A stretch of DNA of 64,000 nt from Actinocatenispora thailandica (GTDB taxonomy: Bacteria; Actinomycetota; Actinomycetes; Mycobacteriales; Micromonosporaceae): assembly GCF_016865425.1 (NCBI RefSeq), contig NZ_AP023355.1:3408198-3472197 (forward strand), written 5' to 3'. Below the pieces are notes generated by a model. That model ran no database searches and had not been told where the DNA came from. It saw only the letters and a program-made list of their open reading frames with translations. Both the position numbers and the translations under genes were made by a program. This document shows positions 1 to 14,152 of this stretch, one piece after another (position 1 is the stretch's first letter; each line of letters begins with the position of its first letter).

Positions 1-58
1 CGGTACCCATCGGGCCGAGTCCGAGCACGGTGACCTGCGAGGTGGTGGTTTCTGTCAT
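1..58 (-). CDS. NAD(P)-binding dehydrogenase, N-terminus only (partial)
   Basis: Only the first 19 codons lie in the window; the gene runs off the left edge. The peptide begins MTETTTSQVTVLGLGPMG, a beta strand leading into a GxGxMG dinucleotide-binding loop. This is typical of 6-phosphogluconate-dehydrogenase-like or imine-reductase-like NAD(P) oxidoreductases. The gene is divergent from the MerR regulator at 117 and has a MerR-type promoter with a 19-20 bp spacer, so it is probably that regulator's target. The -10 ends 6 nt before the ATG, suggesting a leaderless mRNA. The subfamily cannot be decided from 19 residues. Confidence 0.6.
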   Translation of the reverse strand, partial: MTETTTSQVTVLGLGPMGT

Positions 59-64
59 GGCGCG

Positions 65-96
65 ACGCTAAGGGTTGACGTTGACGTGAAGGTCAA
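65..96 (-). promoter_or_regulatory. MerR-type operator/promoter for the divergent dehydrogenase
   Basis: On the minus strand there is a TTGACC -35 (96-91) and a TTAGCG/TAGCGT -10 (71-65), separated by 19-20 bp. This over-long spacer is the hallmark of MerR-activated promoters. The spacer region carries TTGAC (81-85) and GTCAA (92-96) as an inverted repeat, plus an extra TTGAC at 75-79. The -10 ends 6 nt before the ATG at 58. Binding by the adjacent MerR protein is inferred. Confidence 0.6.
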
Positions 97-116
97 GAGT
101 TGGTCGACTGGCTCAC

Positions 117-518
117 ATGGAGATCGGAGACCTCGCCGCGCGCACCGGCGTGAGCCGGCGCGCCCTGCGGTACTACGAACAGCAGGGGCTGCTCACCCCG
201 GCGCGACGACCGAACGGATACCGCGACTATCCCGAGGCCGCGGAGCGCACCGTGCGCCAGATCCAGGTCCTGCTGGCCGCGGGACTGGGTACCGCGGTGA
301 TCGCGGAGATCCTGCCGTGCCTCGCCGACCCGGCCGTCGTACGGGTACCGGTCTGCCCGGAGCTGCTCGACGGCCTCGGCGCCGAGCGGGACCGCATCAC
401 CGCCTCGGTGCGCCGGCTGGTCGCGGCGCGGGACCTTCTCGACAGCCTGATCGCCGACCGGGATCGGCCGTTCGCCACGTCCCTGGCCGAACTCGATGCG
501 GCCGGTGCCGGTGCCTGA
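117..518 (+). CDS. MerR family transcriptional regulator
   Basis: 133 aa. The N-terminus, [26 protein letters not shown], is the canonical MerR winged helix-turn-helix including the RYYEQ.GLL signature. It is followed by the DNA-binding wing around NGYRDY and a helical segment (about residues 75-115) that forms the antiparallel dimer coil. The C-terminus is short and lacks an obvious Cys metal-binding cluster, so the inducer is unknown. The gene is divergent from a dehydrogenase whose promoter has MerR-type spacing, which points to local control of that gene. It converges on the glycosylase gene ending at 533. Confidence 0.9.
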   Translation: MEIGDLAARTGVSRRALRYYEQQGLLTPARRPNGYRDYPEAAERTVRQIQVLLAAGLGTAVIAEILPCLADPAVVRVPVCPELLDGLGAERDRITASVRRLVAARDLLDSLIADRDRPFATSLAELDAAGAGA

Positions 519-532
519 CCGCGCCCCGGGGG

Positions 533-5527
<4,995 letters not shown>

Positions 5528-5531
<4 letters not shown>

Positions 5532-6460
5532 GATTTCTCCCCTGTCGCGTTGTCGTCGCCGGGCACGACCATGGTGCCGAAGCCGGCGGAGGTGAACACT
5601 TCCAGCAGGATCGAGTGCGCCACCCGGCCGTCGATCACGTGCGCCTGCGGCACGCCGCCGCGCACCGCGCGCAGGCATGCCTCCATCTTCGGCACCATCC
5701 CGGCCGCCAGGCCGGGCAGCAGCGTGGCGAGCTCGTGCGCCGGCAGCCGGGAGATCAGGCTGTCGGTGTCCGGCCAGTTCGCATACAGCCCCGGTACGTC
5801 GGTGAGCACCACGAACTTCTGCGCGTCCAGCGCCACCGCGAGCGCCGAGGCGGCGGTGTCGGCGTTCAGGTTGTGTACGACGCCGTCGGCGTCCGGCGCG
5901 ACGGTCGAGACGACCGGGATCCGGCCGCCGTCCAGCAGGTCGTCGACGATCCCGGTGTCGACCGTCGCCACGTCGCCGACCAGGCCCAGGTCGACCTCGT
6001 CGCCGTCGACCAGCGCGGTCCGCCGGACCGCGGTGAACAGCTGCGCGTCCTCACCGGAGATGCCGACCGCGAGCGGGCCGTGCTCGTTGATCAGCCCGAC
6101 CAGCTCCCGGCCGACCTGACCGACCAGCACCATCCGCACGACGTCCAGCGACTCCGGCGTGGTGACCCGCAGGCCGCCCCGGAACTCGCTCCGGATGTCC
6201 AGCCGCGACAGCATCGCCGAGATCTGCGGCCCGCCGCCGTGCACCACCACCGGCCGCAGCCCGACCCGGCGCAGGAACACCATGTCCGCGGCGAACGAGC
6301 GGCGCAGCGCCGGGTCGACCATCGCGTGCCCGCCGTACTTGACGACCACCGTCGCGCCCTGGAACTCCGCGAGCCACGGCAGCGCCTCGGTGAGCACCTC
6401 CGCCTTGGCCATCGCGACCGCGAGCTTGTCCCCCAGCTCGGGGGCCACCACGTCGGTCAT
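5528..6460 (-). CDS. argB: Acetylglutamate kinase
   Basis: 310 aa, amino-acid kinase fold. It phosphorylates N-acetylglutamate, usually the arginine-feedback-controlled step. Visible are [10 protein letters not shown] (ATP/phosphate loop), [14 protein letters not shown] (acetylglutamate binding), [17 protein letters not shown] and [14 protein letters not shown]. The N-terminal helix before the kinase core ([12 protein letters not shown]) is of the kind linked to hexameric, arginine-sensitive forms. The ATG at 6460 overlaps the argJ stop (ATGA), and its own stop overlaps the argD GTG. Confidence 0.96.
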
Positions 6461-7635
6461 GTCGAGTACGCCGAGTTCTCGTGCACGTAGCCGTGCGTCA
6501 GGTCGTTGGTCCACACCGTCGCCGAGGCGGTACCGGCGGCCAGCCGGGCGGTGATGGTCACCGCCCGGTCGGAGAGGTCGACACCGGACCGGTCGGCCGC
6601 CGCCGCGCCACCCCGGCAGATCCACACCCCGTTGATCGCCACGTCCAGCTCGTCCGGCCGGAACGCGGCGCCGGTGGTACCGATGGCGGCGAGGATGCGG
6701 CCCCAGTTCGGATCGTTGCCGAACAGGGCGGTCTTGACCAGGTTGTTGCGGGCGATGGCCCGGCCCACCTCGACCGCGTCGTCCTCGGTGGCCGCGTCCA
6801 CCACCTCGATCGTCACGTCTTTGCTGGCGCCCTCGGCGTCGGACAGCAGCTGCCCGGCGAGATCGGCGCACGCCGCGGTGACCAGGTCGGTCAGCTCGGC
6901 CGGGTCGGCGCTCACCCCGGACGCGCCGGAGGCGAGCAGCAACACGGTGTCGTTGGTGGACAGGCAGCCGTCGGAGTCGACCCGCTCGAAGGTGACCCGG
7001 CACGCCTCGCGCAGCGCGTCGTTCAGCACGTCGGTGTCGGCGACCGCGTCGGTGGTCAGTACGCACAGCATGGTGGCGAGGGCCGGCGCGAGCATCCCGG
7101 CACCCTTCGCCATGCCGCCCAGCACGTAACCGTCGCCGTCCAGGCGGACCTGCTTGGCCCGGGTGTCGGTGGTACGGATGGCCTCGGCGGCGTCGGCGCC
7201 CCCGGTGCGGGACAACCCCTTCGCCGCGGTGTTCACCCCGGCCAGCAGCTTGTCGACCGGTAGCCGCTCGCCGATCAGCCCGGTGGAGCAGACCGCCACG
7301 TCCGCCGGCCCGATGCCCAGCCGGGCGGCGACGTGCTCGGCGGTGGCGTGGGTGTCGCCGAACCCCGCCTTGCCGGTACACGCGTTGGCGTTGCCGGAGT
7401 TGAGCACCACCGCCTTGACGATGCCGGCGGCGAGCACCCGCTCGCTCCACAGCACCGGCGCGGCCTTGACCCGGTTGCGGGTGAACACGCCGGCCGCGGT
7501 CGCGTCCGGCCCGTCGTTGACCACCAGCGCCACGTCCGGCGCGCCGGACGGCTTGATCCCGGCGGTGGCGCCGGCGGCGCGGAAACCCGCCGGCGCGGTC
7601 ACGCCGATCTCCAGCCCCTCGTCGTGCCCGCTCAT
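6457..7635 (-). CDS. argJ: Bifunctional ornithine acetyltransferase / N-acetylglutamate synthase
   Basis: 392 aa. ArgJ recycles the acetyl group from acetylornithine to glutamate. It self-cleaves before a conserved Thr into alpha and beta chains. The cleavage region is visible as [21 protein letters not shown], where the ATM-L context marks the processing Thr. [18 protein letters not shown] at the N-terminus and [20 protein letters not shown] near the C-terminus are family blocks. The ATG at 7635 follows argC by 55 nt. It is co-transcribed with argB, shown by the ATGA overlap. Confidence 0.96.
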   Translation of the reverse strand: MSGHDEGLEIGVTAPAGFRAAGATAGIKPSGAPDVALVVNDGPDATAAGVFTRNRVKAAPVLWSERVLAAGIVKAVVLNSGNANACTGKAGFGDTHATAEHVAARLGIGPADVAVCSTGLIGERLPVDKLLAGVNTAAKGLSRTGGADAAEAIRTTDTRAKQVRLDGDGYVLGGMAKGAGMLAPALATMLCVLTTDAVADTDVLNDALREACRVTFERVDSDGCLSTNDTVLLLASGASGVSADPAELTDLVTAACADLAGQLLSDAEGASKDVTIEVVDAATEDDAVEVGRAIARNNLVKTALFGNDPNWGRILAAIGTTGAAFRPDELDVAINGVWICRGGAAAADRSGVDLSDRAVTITARLAAGTASATVWTNDLTHGYVHENSAYST

Positions 7636-7690
7636 GAACGTCGCTCCTTCGTCGCATCGCCTGCAGCGCAGCCGAACCCGGTCGGGTGTG

Positions 7691-8704
7691 TCACGGCGCC
7701 ACCCCGTTCGCGGTCAGCCCGGCCGTCTCCGGCAGCCCCAGCATCAGGTTGGCGCACTGCACGGCCTGGCCGGCGGCACCCTTGCCCAGGTTGTCGATGG
7801 CGCTGACCGCCACGATCCGGCCGGCGTCGCCGTCGACGGTGACCTGCAGCTGGCAGCCGTTCGAACCGAACGTCGCGGCGGTGTGCGGCCAGGCGCCGTC
7901 GGGCAGCAGGGTCACGAACGGCTCGTCCGCGTACGCGTCGGCGAGCACCTGCCGCACCGCCGTGGCGCTGCCGGCGCCGGTCGGGCGGGCCGTGACGGTG
8001 GCCAGGATGCCGCGCGGCATCGGGGCCAGCAGTGGGGTGAACGACAGGCCGCGGGCGCCGGTGGCCTGCTTGATCTCCGGCGTGTGCTGATGGGTGCCGA
8101 CCTTGTAGGCCGAGACGTCGTTCAGCACCTCGCTGCCGAGCAGGTGCGGCTTCGCGGACCGGCCGGCGCCCGAGGTGCCGGAGGCCGCGACGACCACCAC
8201 GTCGTCCGGATCGGCGACGCCGGCGGCGATCAACGGGGCCAGCGGCAGGGTGCTGGCGACCACGTAGCAGCCGGTGGCGGCGACCCGGTCGGCGGCGCCG
8301 ATCGCGGCCCGCTGGCCGGGCAGCTCGGGCAGCCCGTAGGTCCAGGTGCCGGCGTGCTCGCCCGGGTAGTAGCGGTGCCAGTCGGCGGGGTCGACGAGCC
8401 GGTGGTCGGCGCCGAGGTCGACCACCTTGACGCCGGCCGGCAGCGCCGCGGCGAGCGCGGCCGAGTGTCCGTGCGGCAGGGCCAGGAACACCAGCTCGGC
8501 GTCGGCGAACTCGGCCGGCTCGGTGGGCCGCAGCGGCACCCCGGCGAGCGTCGCCAGCTGCGGGTGCAGGTCGGTGACCGCCCGGCCGGCGCTGCTGTCG
8601 CCGGTGGCCGCGACGAGATCCAGGCTCGGATGCCCGGCGATCAGGCGCAGCAGCTCACCCCCCGCGTACCCGCTCGCACCGGCCACGGCCACCCGTACGC
8701 CCAC
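7691..8704 (-). CDS. argC: N-acetyl-gamma-glutamyl-phosphate reductase
   Basis: 337 aa. NADPH-dependent reduction of acetylglutamyl phosphate to the semialdehyde. [17 protein letters not shown] is the Rossmann nucleotide loop, [18 protein letters not shown] holds the catalytic Cys, and HQHTPEI and [15 protein letters not shown] are conserved. The GTG at 8704 was chosen because GGGAGG sits 5 nt upstream; an ATG at 8719 in the same frame lies before that Shine-Dalgarno sequence. First gene of the operon, with promoter and ARG-box-like sequence directly upstream. Confidence 0.95.
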   Translation of the reverse strand: MGVRVAVAGASGYAGGELLRLIAGHPSLDLVAATGDSSAGRAVTDLHPQLATLAGVPLRPTEPAEFADAELVFLALPHGHSAALAAALPAGVKVVDLGADHRLVDPADWHRYYPGEHAGTWTYGLPELPGQRAAIGAADRVAATGCYVVASTLPLAPLIAAGVADPDDVVVVAASGTSGAGRSAKPHLLGSEVLNDVSAYKVGTHQHTPEIKQATGARGLSFTPLLAPMPRGILATVTARPTGAGSATAVRQVLADAYADEPFVTLLPDGAWPHTAATFGSNGCQLQVTVDGDAGRIVAVSAIDNLGKGAAGQAVQCANLMLGLPETAGLTANGVAP

Positions 8705-8713
8705 GACAACCTC

Positions 8714-8738
8714 CCGCATGTCTATGCACCGCACTGTA
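8714..8738 (-). promoter_or_regulatory. argC promoter -10 and putative ARG box
   Basis: On the minus strand a good -10, TACAGT (8738-8733), is followed by GTGCATAGACATGCGG. In this sequence GCAT and ATGC half-sites form an imperfect palindrome of the size of actinobacterial ARG boxes. Placement over the transcription start region would let ArgR, encoded in the same operon, repress the whole cluster. Assignment rests on position and half-site resemblance only. Confidence 0.5.
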
Positions 8739-8870
8739 TCACGATGCGAACCTCCCGCCCGGTTACCCACGCCACGTCCGAGCCGGCAAGCGGCCCGTAA
8801 AGAGGTACCGAGATGTCCGTCGCTCCGGCCTGCCGGAGGCCCCGGCGTGGTTACGATCAGGTCCTGCGGC

Positions 8871-8975
8871 TAAGCACACGGAGTGCCCGTGGGTTCACCT
8901 CACGGGGTGCGGGGGAGGCCGTTCGTGTCCGGCCGGGACGCTGCCTCAGGCAGCCTGGGACGCAGGCCCGGCGAG
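8871..8975 (+). ncRNA. Structured 5' leader, possible riboswitch, before GT2 gene
   Basis: Three stems can be read directly. GCAC/GTGC is at 8874-8877 and 8883-8886. CCCGTG/CACGGG, at 8886-8891 and 8901-8906, closes a GGTTCACCT loop. GCTGCC-TCA-GGCAGC is at 8940-8954. A purine-rich GCGGGGGAGG joins them. The GGTTCACC..ACGGGG and GGGGGAGGCCG blocks loosely recall actinobacterial c-di-AMP (ydaO-type) riboswitches, but this is an impression, not a match. The region is too structured for plain spacer and lies between divergent argC and the glycosyltransferase. Confidence 0.35.
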
Positions 8976-8997
8976 CCAATCGGTTGGGGTGTTTCCA

Positions 8998-9696
8998 GTG
9001 CGCCTGTCGATCCTGATGCCCGTGTACAACGAGGACCAACGGGTCATCACCGCCATCAAGCAGACCCTGGAGGTCAGCTACCCGTGCGAGGTGGAACTGC
9101 TCGTCGTCGACGACGGCAGCACCGACCGCACCAGTGAGCTGCTCGACCACTTCGCCGATCCGCGGGTCCGCGTCGTGCACCACACCACCAACCAGGGCAA
9201 GGGTGCCGCCATCCACACCGGGGTGCGGGAGGCCACCGGCGACTACATGGTGGTGCTCGACGCCGACCTGGAGTACGACCCGCGGGACATCCCGAAGCTG
9301 CTCAAGCCGGTACGCGACGGGCAGGGCACGGTGATCTACGGCAACCGCAGCTTCGGCGGGCATGCCGCCTTCTCGTTCTGGTACGTGATGGGCAACAAGG
9401 CCATCACCACGGCGGCGAACATTCTGTACAACTGTTACCTGTCGGACCTGGAGACCTGCTTCAAACTGATGCCCACCCGGCTGTACCGGGAGCTGGACAT
9501 CTCCTCGCACGGCTTCGGAATGGAGGCGGAAGTGACCGGCAAGCTGCTGCGCCGCCACATCCGGCCGTACGAGGTGCCGATCAGCTACTCGGCGCGAAGC
9601 CGCGCCGACGGCAAGAAGATCACCTGGCTGGACGGCGTGAAGGCGCTGGGCATCCTGGCCCGGCAGCGACTGACGCCGGTGCCCCGCACGCGGTGA
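8998..9696 (+). CDS. Family 2 glycosyltransferase (polyprenol-phosphate sugar transferase type)
   Basis: 232 aa. GT-A fold: [14 protein letters not shown], then [18 protein letters not shown] (nucleotide-sugar binding), [19 protein letters not shown] and [11 protein letters not shown] with the metal-binding DAD. The product resembles dolichol/polyprenol-phosphate mannose or glucose synthases, soluble form without a membrane anchor. The start is GTG 8998, with a GGGG stretch upstream; a GTG at 8989 is also possible. The stop overlaps the next gene (GTGA), a multi-membrane protein. This suggests the pair makes a lipid-linked sugar and then transfers it outside the membrane. Confidence 0.85.
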   Translation: MRLSILMPVYNEDQRVITAIKQTLEVSYPCEVELLVVDDGSTDRTSELLDHFADPRVRVVHHTTNQGKGAAIHTGVREATGDYMVVLDADLEYDPRDIPKLLKPVRDGQGTVIYGNRSFGGHAAFSFWYVMGNKAITTAANILYNCYLSDLETCFKLMPTRLYRELDISSHGFGMEAEVTGKLLRRHIRPYEVPISYSARSRADGKKITWLDGVKALGILARQRLTPVPRTR

Positions 9697-11468
9697 GTCA
9701 CCGGCTGGCCGACGAGCACGCTCCGGACGCGTCCACCGAGGACGCGCCCGCCGCGCCGGCACGGCGCTGGCCCGGCCACCTCGCCGTCCTGCTCTGCTAT
9801 GCGGCGCTGGGCTACTGGGTCACCAGCCGGCTGTGGGTCGCACCGGACACCCGGCTACTCGCCGACAACCGCAACGACCAGCCGCTGATGGAGTGGATGT
9901 TCGCGCACGGCGGGTACGCACTGACGCACCTGAGCAACCCGCTGCTGACCGACTCGGTGCAGGTGCCGCACGGCGCCAACCTGATGGCGAACTCGTCGAT
10001 CGTGCTGCCCGCGCTCATCCTCGCCCCGATCACCCTGGCGTTCGGTGCGGCGACCACGTTCGTCCTGTTCACCGGGCTGTGCCTGGCCGGCACCGCGGCG
10101 GCGTGGTACGCGCTGTTCCGGCGCCGGCTGACCGACTCGGCGCTCGCCGCCGGGCTCGGCGCCGGGCTGATCGGCTTCGCGCCGGGCATGATCTCGCTGT
10201 CCAACGCGCACGTGCACATCACCGCGCAGTTCCTGGTGCCGTTCATCGTCGGGTGCGTGCTGCCCTCCCCCGGCGCACCGCGCCCGGTGCGCCGGGGCGC
10301 GCTGCTCGGCGTGCTGCTCACCGCGCAGCTGCTCACCGGTACCGAGGTGCTGCTGTTCACCGTGCTCGGGGCCGGCGCGTTCGTCCTGCTGTGGGCGGCG
10401 TTCGTGCCGTCGGCGGCGCGGCGGCAGGTGCGCGGCCTCGCGATCCGGCTCGGCGTGGCCGTGATCGTGTTCGCGGTGCTCGCCGGCTACCCGCTGTGGG
10501 TGCTGCTGGCCGGGCCGAACAGCTACCACGGCACCCCGTGGGACATCGGGATCTACGGCACCGACGTGGCCTCCTGGCCCTGGTTCAACGCGTTCTCGCT
10601 GCTCGGCGGGGCTGCGCAGGCGGCGCGGGTCTACTCCGGCAACGCCACCGAGCAGACCGCGTTCCTCGGGCCGGGCTTGCTGGTCCTGGTGGCGGTCCTG
10701 GTCTGGTGGCTGCGGCGGCGCCGCACCGTGCTCGCGCTGGCCGCGACCGGGCTGCTGTTCGCGGTGTGCAGCTTCGGCACCGAGATCGTGCTGATGCGGG
10801 CGCACACCGGGGTGGCAGGTCCGTGGGCGCTGGTGGCCCGGCTGCCGCTGATCGAACAGGCGATCCCCGACCGGCTCGCGCTGGTCACCATCGCCGCGTT
10901 CGGCGCGATCCTCACGTTCGGCGCCGACCGCGCGGTGCGCACCGGGCTGCCCCGGCCGCCCTGGCTCGCCGCGTACGCCGCGGCGCTGGTGCCGATCCTG
11001 CCGACGGCGCTGCCGGTCACGCACCGGCCGCCGATCCCCCAGTTCTTCACCGCCGGCAGCTGGCGTGAGCACGTGCGCGCCGGCCACACGGTGCTCGCGG
11101 TACCGACCAGCTTCGCCACCGACCGGCTGTCGATGCGCTGGTCGTCCGGCACGAACGCGGCGATGGCGGTACCCGACGGGGCGGTGATGATCCCCGGCCC
11201 GGACGGCAAGGCGCAGTGGGGCACCCCGCGCAGCCGGCTCGCCAGCACCGCGGCGCGCGTCTCCCGGACCGGCCGGGTACCGCGGGTCGACGACGCCGAG
11301 CGGGCCCGGGCCCGCAGCGACCTCGCGGCCGGCCGTACCGACTGCGTGGTGTTGGATCCGACCGCCCCGCACGGTACCGCCGTCCGGCACACCCTGGACC
11401 GGTTGCTGTCGGTACACGCCCGCTACGCCAGCGGTGTCTGGTACTGGGACGTCCGCCCGACCGGGTGA
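9693..11468 (+). CDS. Multi-membrane glycosyltransferase-like protein
   Basis: 591 aa with about 10-12 hydrophobic segments between residues 28 and 430, and a soluble C-terminal domain of about 150 residues. Architecture and pairing with a polyprenol-phosphate glycosyltransferase fit GT-C enzymes using lipid-linked sugars, but I see no decisive motif. [21 protein letters not shown] in the first extracytoplasmic loop holds acidic residues of the kind GT-C enzymes use. GTG 9693 overlaps the upstream stop (GTGA), so the two are translationally coupled. The gene ends before a strong palindrome shared with convergent pheT. Confidence 0.7.
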   Translation: MSHRLADEHAPDASTEDAPAAPARRWPGHLAVLLCYAALGYWVTSRLWVAPDTRLLADNRNDQPLMEWMFAHGGYALTHLSNPLLTDSVQVPHGANLMANSSIVLPALILAPITLAFGAATTFVLFTGLCLAGTAAAWYALFRRRLTDSALAAGLGAGLIGFAPGMISLSNAHVHITAQFLVPFIVGCVLPSPGAPRPVRRGALLGVLLTAQLLTGTEVLLFTVLGAGAFVLLWAAFVPSAARRQVRGLAIRLGVAVIVFAVLAGYPLWVLLAGPNSYHGTPWDIGIYGTDVASWPWFNAFSLLGGAAQAARVYSGNATEQTAFLGPGLLVLVAVLVWWLRRRRTVLALAATGLLFAVCSFGTEIVLMRAHTGVAGPWALVARLPLIEQAIPDRLALVTIAAFGAILTFGADRAVRTGLPRPPWLAAYAAALVPILPTALPVTHRPPIPQFFTAGSWREHVRAGHTVLAVPTSFATDRLSMRWSSGTNAAMAVPDGAVMIPGPDGKAQWGTPRSRLASTAARVSRTGRVPRVDDAERARARSDLAAGRTDCVVLDPTAPHGTAVRHTLDRLLSVHARYASGVWYWDVRPTG

Positions 11469-11613
11469 GCGGTACTCCCGGCGGGTTCTCGCCCGGCAGG
11501 GACCCCGCCGGGTCGTCGACACACCGGCACGGTGCCCGCCACGAGCAGACCGTGGCCAACTCCGCATCCCGGTGCCCGGCCGCGGCGACCGGTCGCGGTT
11601 CCGGCGCCGGGTC

Positions 11614-11647
11614 GGGCCACGGTTCCGGGCGCCCGGAACCGTGGCCC
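11614..11647. terminator. 34-bp perfect palindrome, bidirectional terminator
   Basis: GGGCCACGGTTCCGGGC (11614-11630) is followed directly by its exact reverse complement (11631-11647), with no unpaired loop bases in the DNA. It lies between convergent genes ending at 11468 and 11654, so it can terminate transcription from both sides. No U-tract follows, as is usual in high-GC actinobacteria. Confidence 0.85.
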
Positions 11648-11653
11648 GGGCGC

Positions 11654-14149
11654 TCAGGCGCCGCGAAGGGCGGCGCCGACCCGGTGGGTCGCCTCGGCCA
11701 CCGCCGCGTCCCGGGCGGTCACCGCCTCCTCGGCGGTCAGCGTCCGGTCAGCGGCCCGGAAGGTCAGCTTGTACGCGAGCGACTTGCGCCCCGCCCCGAG
11801 CTGGTCGCCGCGGAACACGTCGAACAGCCGGATCGACTCCAGCAACTCCCCCGCGCCGGCGGACAGCGCCGCCTGCACGTCGGCGGCCGGTACCGCGTCG
11901 TCGACCAGCAGCGCGACGTCGATCAACGCCGGCGGATAGGTCGAGATCGACGGCGCCGGCACCGGTTCGCGGGCCGGCAGTGCGGACAGCTCCAGCTCCA
12001 TCGCCGCGGTACCGCGGGGCAGCTCCAGCGCCTGGCACACCTCCGGATGCAGCTCGCCGGCGTGCCCCACCAGCACCCCGCCGACGGTCAGCTCGGCGCA
12101 CCGACCCGGATGCCACGGCGCGTGCCGGTCGGCCCGTACGGCCAGCGAGACGCCGGCGGTGCGCGCCACCAGCCGGGCCGCCGCGAGCGCGTCGGTCCAG
12201 TCCGCCACCCGACCATCACCCCACCAGCCGGCCCGCTGCACCTCACCGGTGACGACGGCCGCCACCCGGTACGGCTGGCGCGGCACCACGGCGAGCGCGG
12301 CGGCCAGTTCGGTGTCGGTGGGCCGCCGGTCCACCGGCAGCGCCGGCACCTCGGCCAGGGTGTCGGCCGCCGGCCGGAACACCAGTCCGGACTCGAACAG
12401 CGCGACGTCGCGCTGCCCCCGGGCCAGGTTGCGCCGCAACGTCGCGAGCAGCGTCGGCAGCAAGGTGGTGCGCAGCAACGGTTCCCGCTCCGACAGCGGG
12501 TTCGCCAACCGCACCGCGGTCCGGCGCGCGTCGTCGTCGGGCAACCCCAGCGCGTCGAACGACTCCGGGCTGACGAACGGGTAGCTCAGCACCTCCACGT
12601 AGCCGGCCTCGGCCAGCGCCCGCGCCACCGACCGGCGAAGCCGCTGCGCGTCGGTCAGCCCGTTGCCGGCCACCACCGGCGGCAACACCGACGGCACCTT
12701 GCCGTACCCGTCGAGGCGAACCACCTCCTCGACCAGGTCGACGGGGTCGACCAGGTCCGGCCGCCAGCTCGGCGGGGTGACCGCCATCGTGTCGTCTGCC
12801 ACGGCGACCTGCGCGCCGACCGCCTCGACCAGCTCCACCACCCGCGACAGCGGGTAGTCGACGCCGACGACCCGGCCGGGCAGCGACGCGGGCAGCAGCA
12901 CCGTCTCCGGCGGTACCACCTGATTCACGTCGACGACCTCGGCGCCCGCGGTGCCACCGCCGTACTCGACCAGCAGGTCCACCGCGCGCTGCAACGCGAC
13001 CAGGGTGACGGCCGGGTCGACGGCTCGTTCGAACCGCTTCGACGCCTCGGACAGCAGCCGGTGCCGGCGAGCGGTGCGGCTGATCGAGGCCGGATCCCAG
13101 TGCGCCGCCTCGAACAGCACGTCGGTGGTGGCCCCGCCGACCTCGGTGGTCGCGCCGCCCATCACCGCAGCCAGCGAGATCACCCCGGTGTCGTCGCAGA
13201 TCACCAGGTCCTCGGTGGACAGTGCCCGGTCGACGTGGTCGATCGTGGTCAGCCGTTCGCCTTCCCGGGCGCGGCGGACCACCAGGTCACCGGTCAGCGT
13301 GCCGGCGTCGAACGCGTGCATCGGCTGACCCAGCTCCACCATCACGTAGTTGGTGACGTCCACCGGCAGCGAGATCGACCGGATCCCGGCGTGCGCCAGC
13401 CGTCGCACCATCCACTGTGGACTGGGTGCGGCCGGGTCGACGCCGGTCACCAACCGGGCGCTGAACCGGTCGCAGCCGGTCGCGTCCTCGACCAGGATCC
13501 GCCGACCCGCCGACGCCTGCGCCGAGCCCCCGGTCGCCGGCCGGTCCGCCGGGTCCCGGTACGGCGCGTCCAGCGCGCGGGCCAGTTCCCGGGCCAGGCC
13601 GCGGATCGACAGCTGGTAGCCGCGGTCCGGGGTGATCGACAGGTCGAACACGACCTCGTCCAGCCCGACCACCGGCCGGGCGTCGGTACCTGGCGCGGCC
13701 ACGGTGTCGGCCGGCAGCACGATGATGCCGTCGTGGTCGTCGCCCAGGCCCAGCTCGCGGGCCGAGCAGATCATCCCGGCCGACAGCCTCCCGTAGGTCT
13801 TGCGGGCGCCGATGGTGAACTCGCCCGGCAAAACGCCGCCGGGCAGGATCACCACGACCAGGTCACCGACCGCGAAGTTGCGCGCGCCGCAGACGATGCT
13901 CTGTGGCGCACCGGTGCCGTTCGCGGCGCCGACATCGACCTGGCAGTACCGGATCGGCTTCTTGAACCCGGTCAGCTCCTCGATGTCGAGCACCTTGCCG
14001 ACCACCAGCGGACCCCGCACGCTCGCCGCGAGGTCACTGATCTCCTCCACCTCGACGCCGAGTGCGGTGAACGCCTCGCCGATCTCGGCGGCGGTGCGGG
14101 TGACGGGAACGTCCACGGCCTCCCGAAGCCATGACAGCGGTACCAGCAC
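11654..14149 (-). CDS. pheT: Phenylalanine-tRNA ligase beta subunit
   Basis: 831 aa. Forms the alpha2-beta2 synthetase that charges tRNA-Phe. In order: N-terminal domain MLVPLSWLREAVDV; tRNA-binding EMAP/OB domain (about residues 40-160, with CGARNFAVGDLVVVILPGGV); the B3/B4 editing domain (LARALDAPYR, MVELGQPMHAFDA); the B5 domain with FERAVDPAVT and ALQRAVDLL; a catalytic-core-like domain (VLSYPFVSPESF); and a C-terminal FDX-ACB anticodon-binding domain ending at ADRTLTAEEAVTARDA. GTG start, 3 nt after pheS. Confidence 0.97.
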   Translation of the reverse strand: MLVPLSWLREAVDVPVTRTAAEIGEAFTALGVEVEEISDLAASVRGPLVVGKVLDIEELTGFKKPIRYCQVDVGAANGTGAPQSIVCGARNFAVGDLVVVILPGGVLPGEFTIGARKTYGRLSAGMICSARELGLGDDHDGIIVLPADTVAAPGTDARPVVGLDEVVFDLSITPDRGYQLSIRGLARELARALDAPYRDPADRPATGGSAQASAGRRILVEDATGCDRFSARLVTGVDPAAPSPQWMVRRLAHAGIRSISLPVDVTNYVMVELGQPMHAFDAGTLTGDLVVRRAREGERLTTIDHVDRALSTEDLVICDDTGVISLAAVMGGATTEVGGATTDVLFEAAHWDPASISRTARRHRLLSEASKRFERAVDPAVTLVALQRAVDLLVEYGGGTAGAEVVDVNQVVPPETVLLPASLPGRVVGVDYPLSRVVELVEAVGAQVAVADDTMAVTPPSWRPDLVDPVDLVEEVVRLDGYGKVPSVLPPVVAGNGLTDAQRLRRSVARALAEAGYVEVLSYPFVSPESFDALGLPDDDARRTAVRLANPLSEREPLLRTTLLPTLLATLRRNLARGQRDVALFESGLVFRPAADTLAEVPALPVDRRPTDTELAAALAVVPRQPYRVAAVVTGEVQRAGWWGDGRVADWTDALAAARLVARTAGVSLAVRADRHAPWHPGRCAELTVGGVLVGHAGELHPEVCQALELPRGTAAMELELSALPAREPVPAPSISTYPPALIDVALLVDDAVPAADVQAALSAGAGELLESIRLFDVFRGDQLGAGRKSLAYKLTFRAADRTLTAEEAVTARDAAVAEATHRVGAALRGA

Positions 14150-14152
14150 GGC

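Noticed and set aside
11614-11647. 34-bp palindrome as an integration (attachment) or recombination site
   Set aside because: It lies between convergent genes with no integrase or tRNA nearby; terminator explains it better.
11216-14134. Very long plus-strand open frame opposite pheT
   Set aside because: Low-complexity antisense frame of a certain gene; no ribosome site and no homology pattern.
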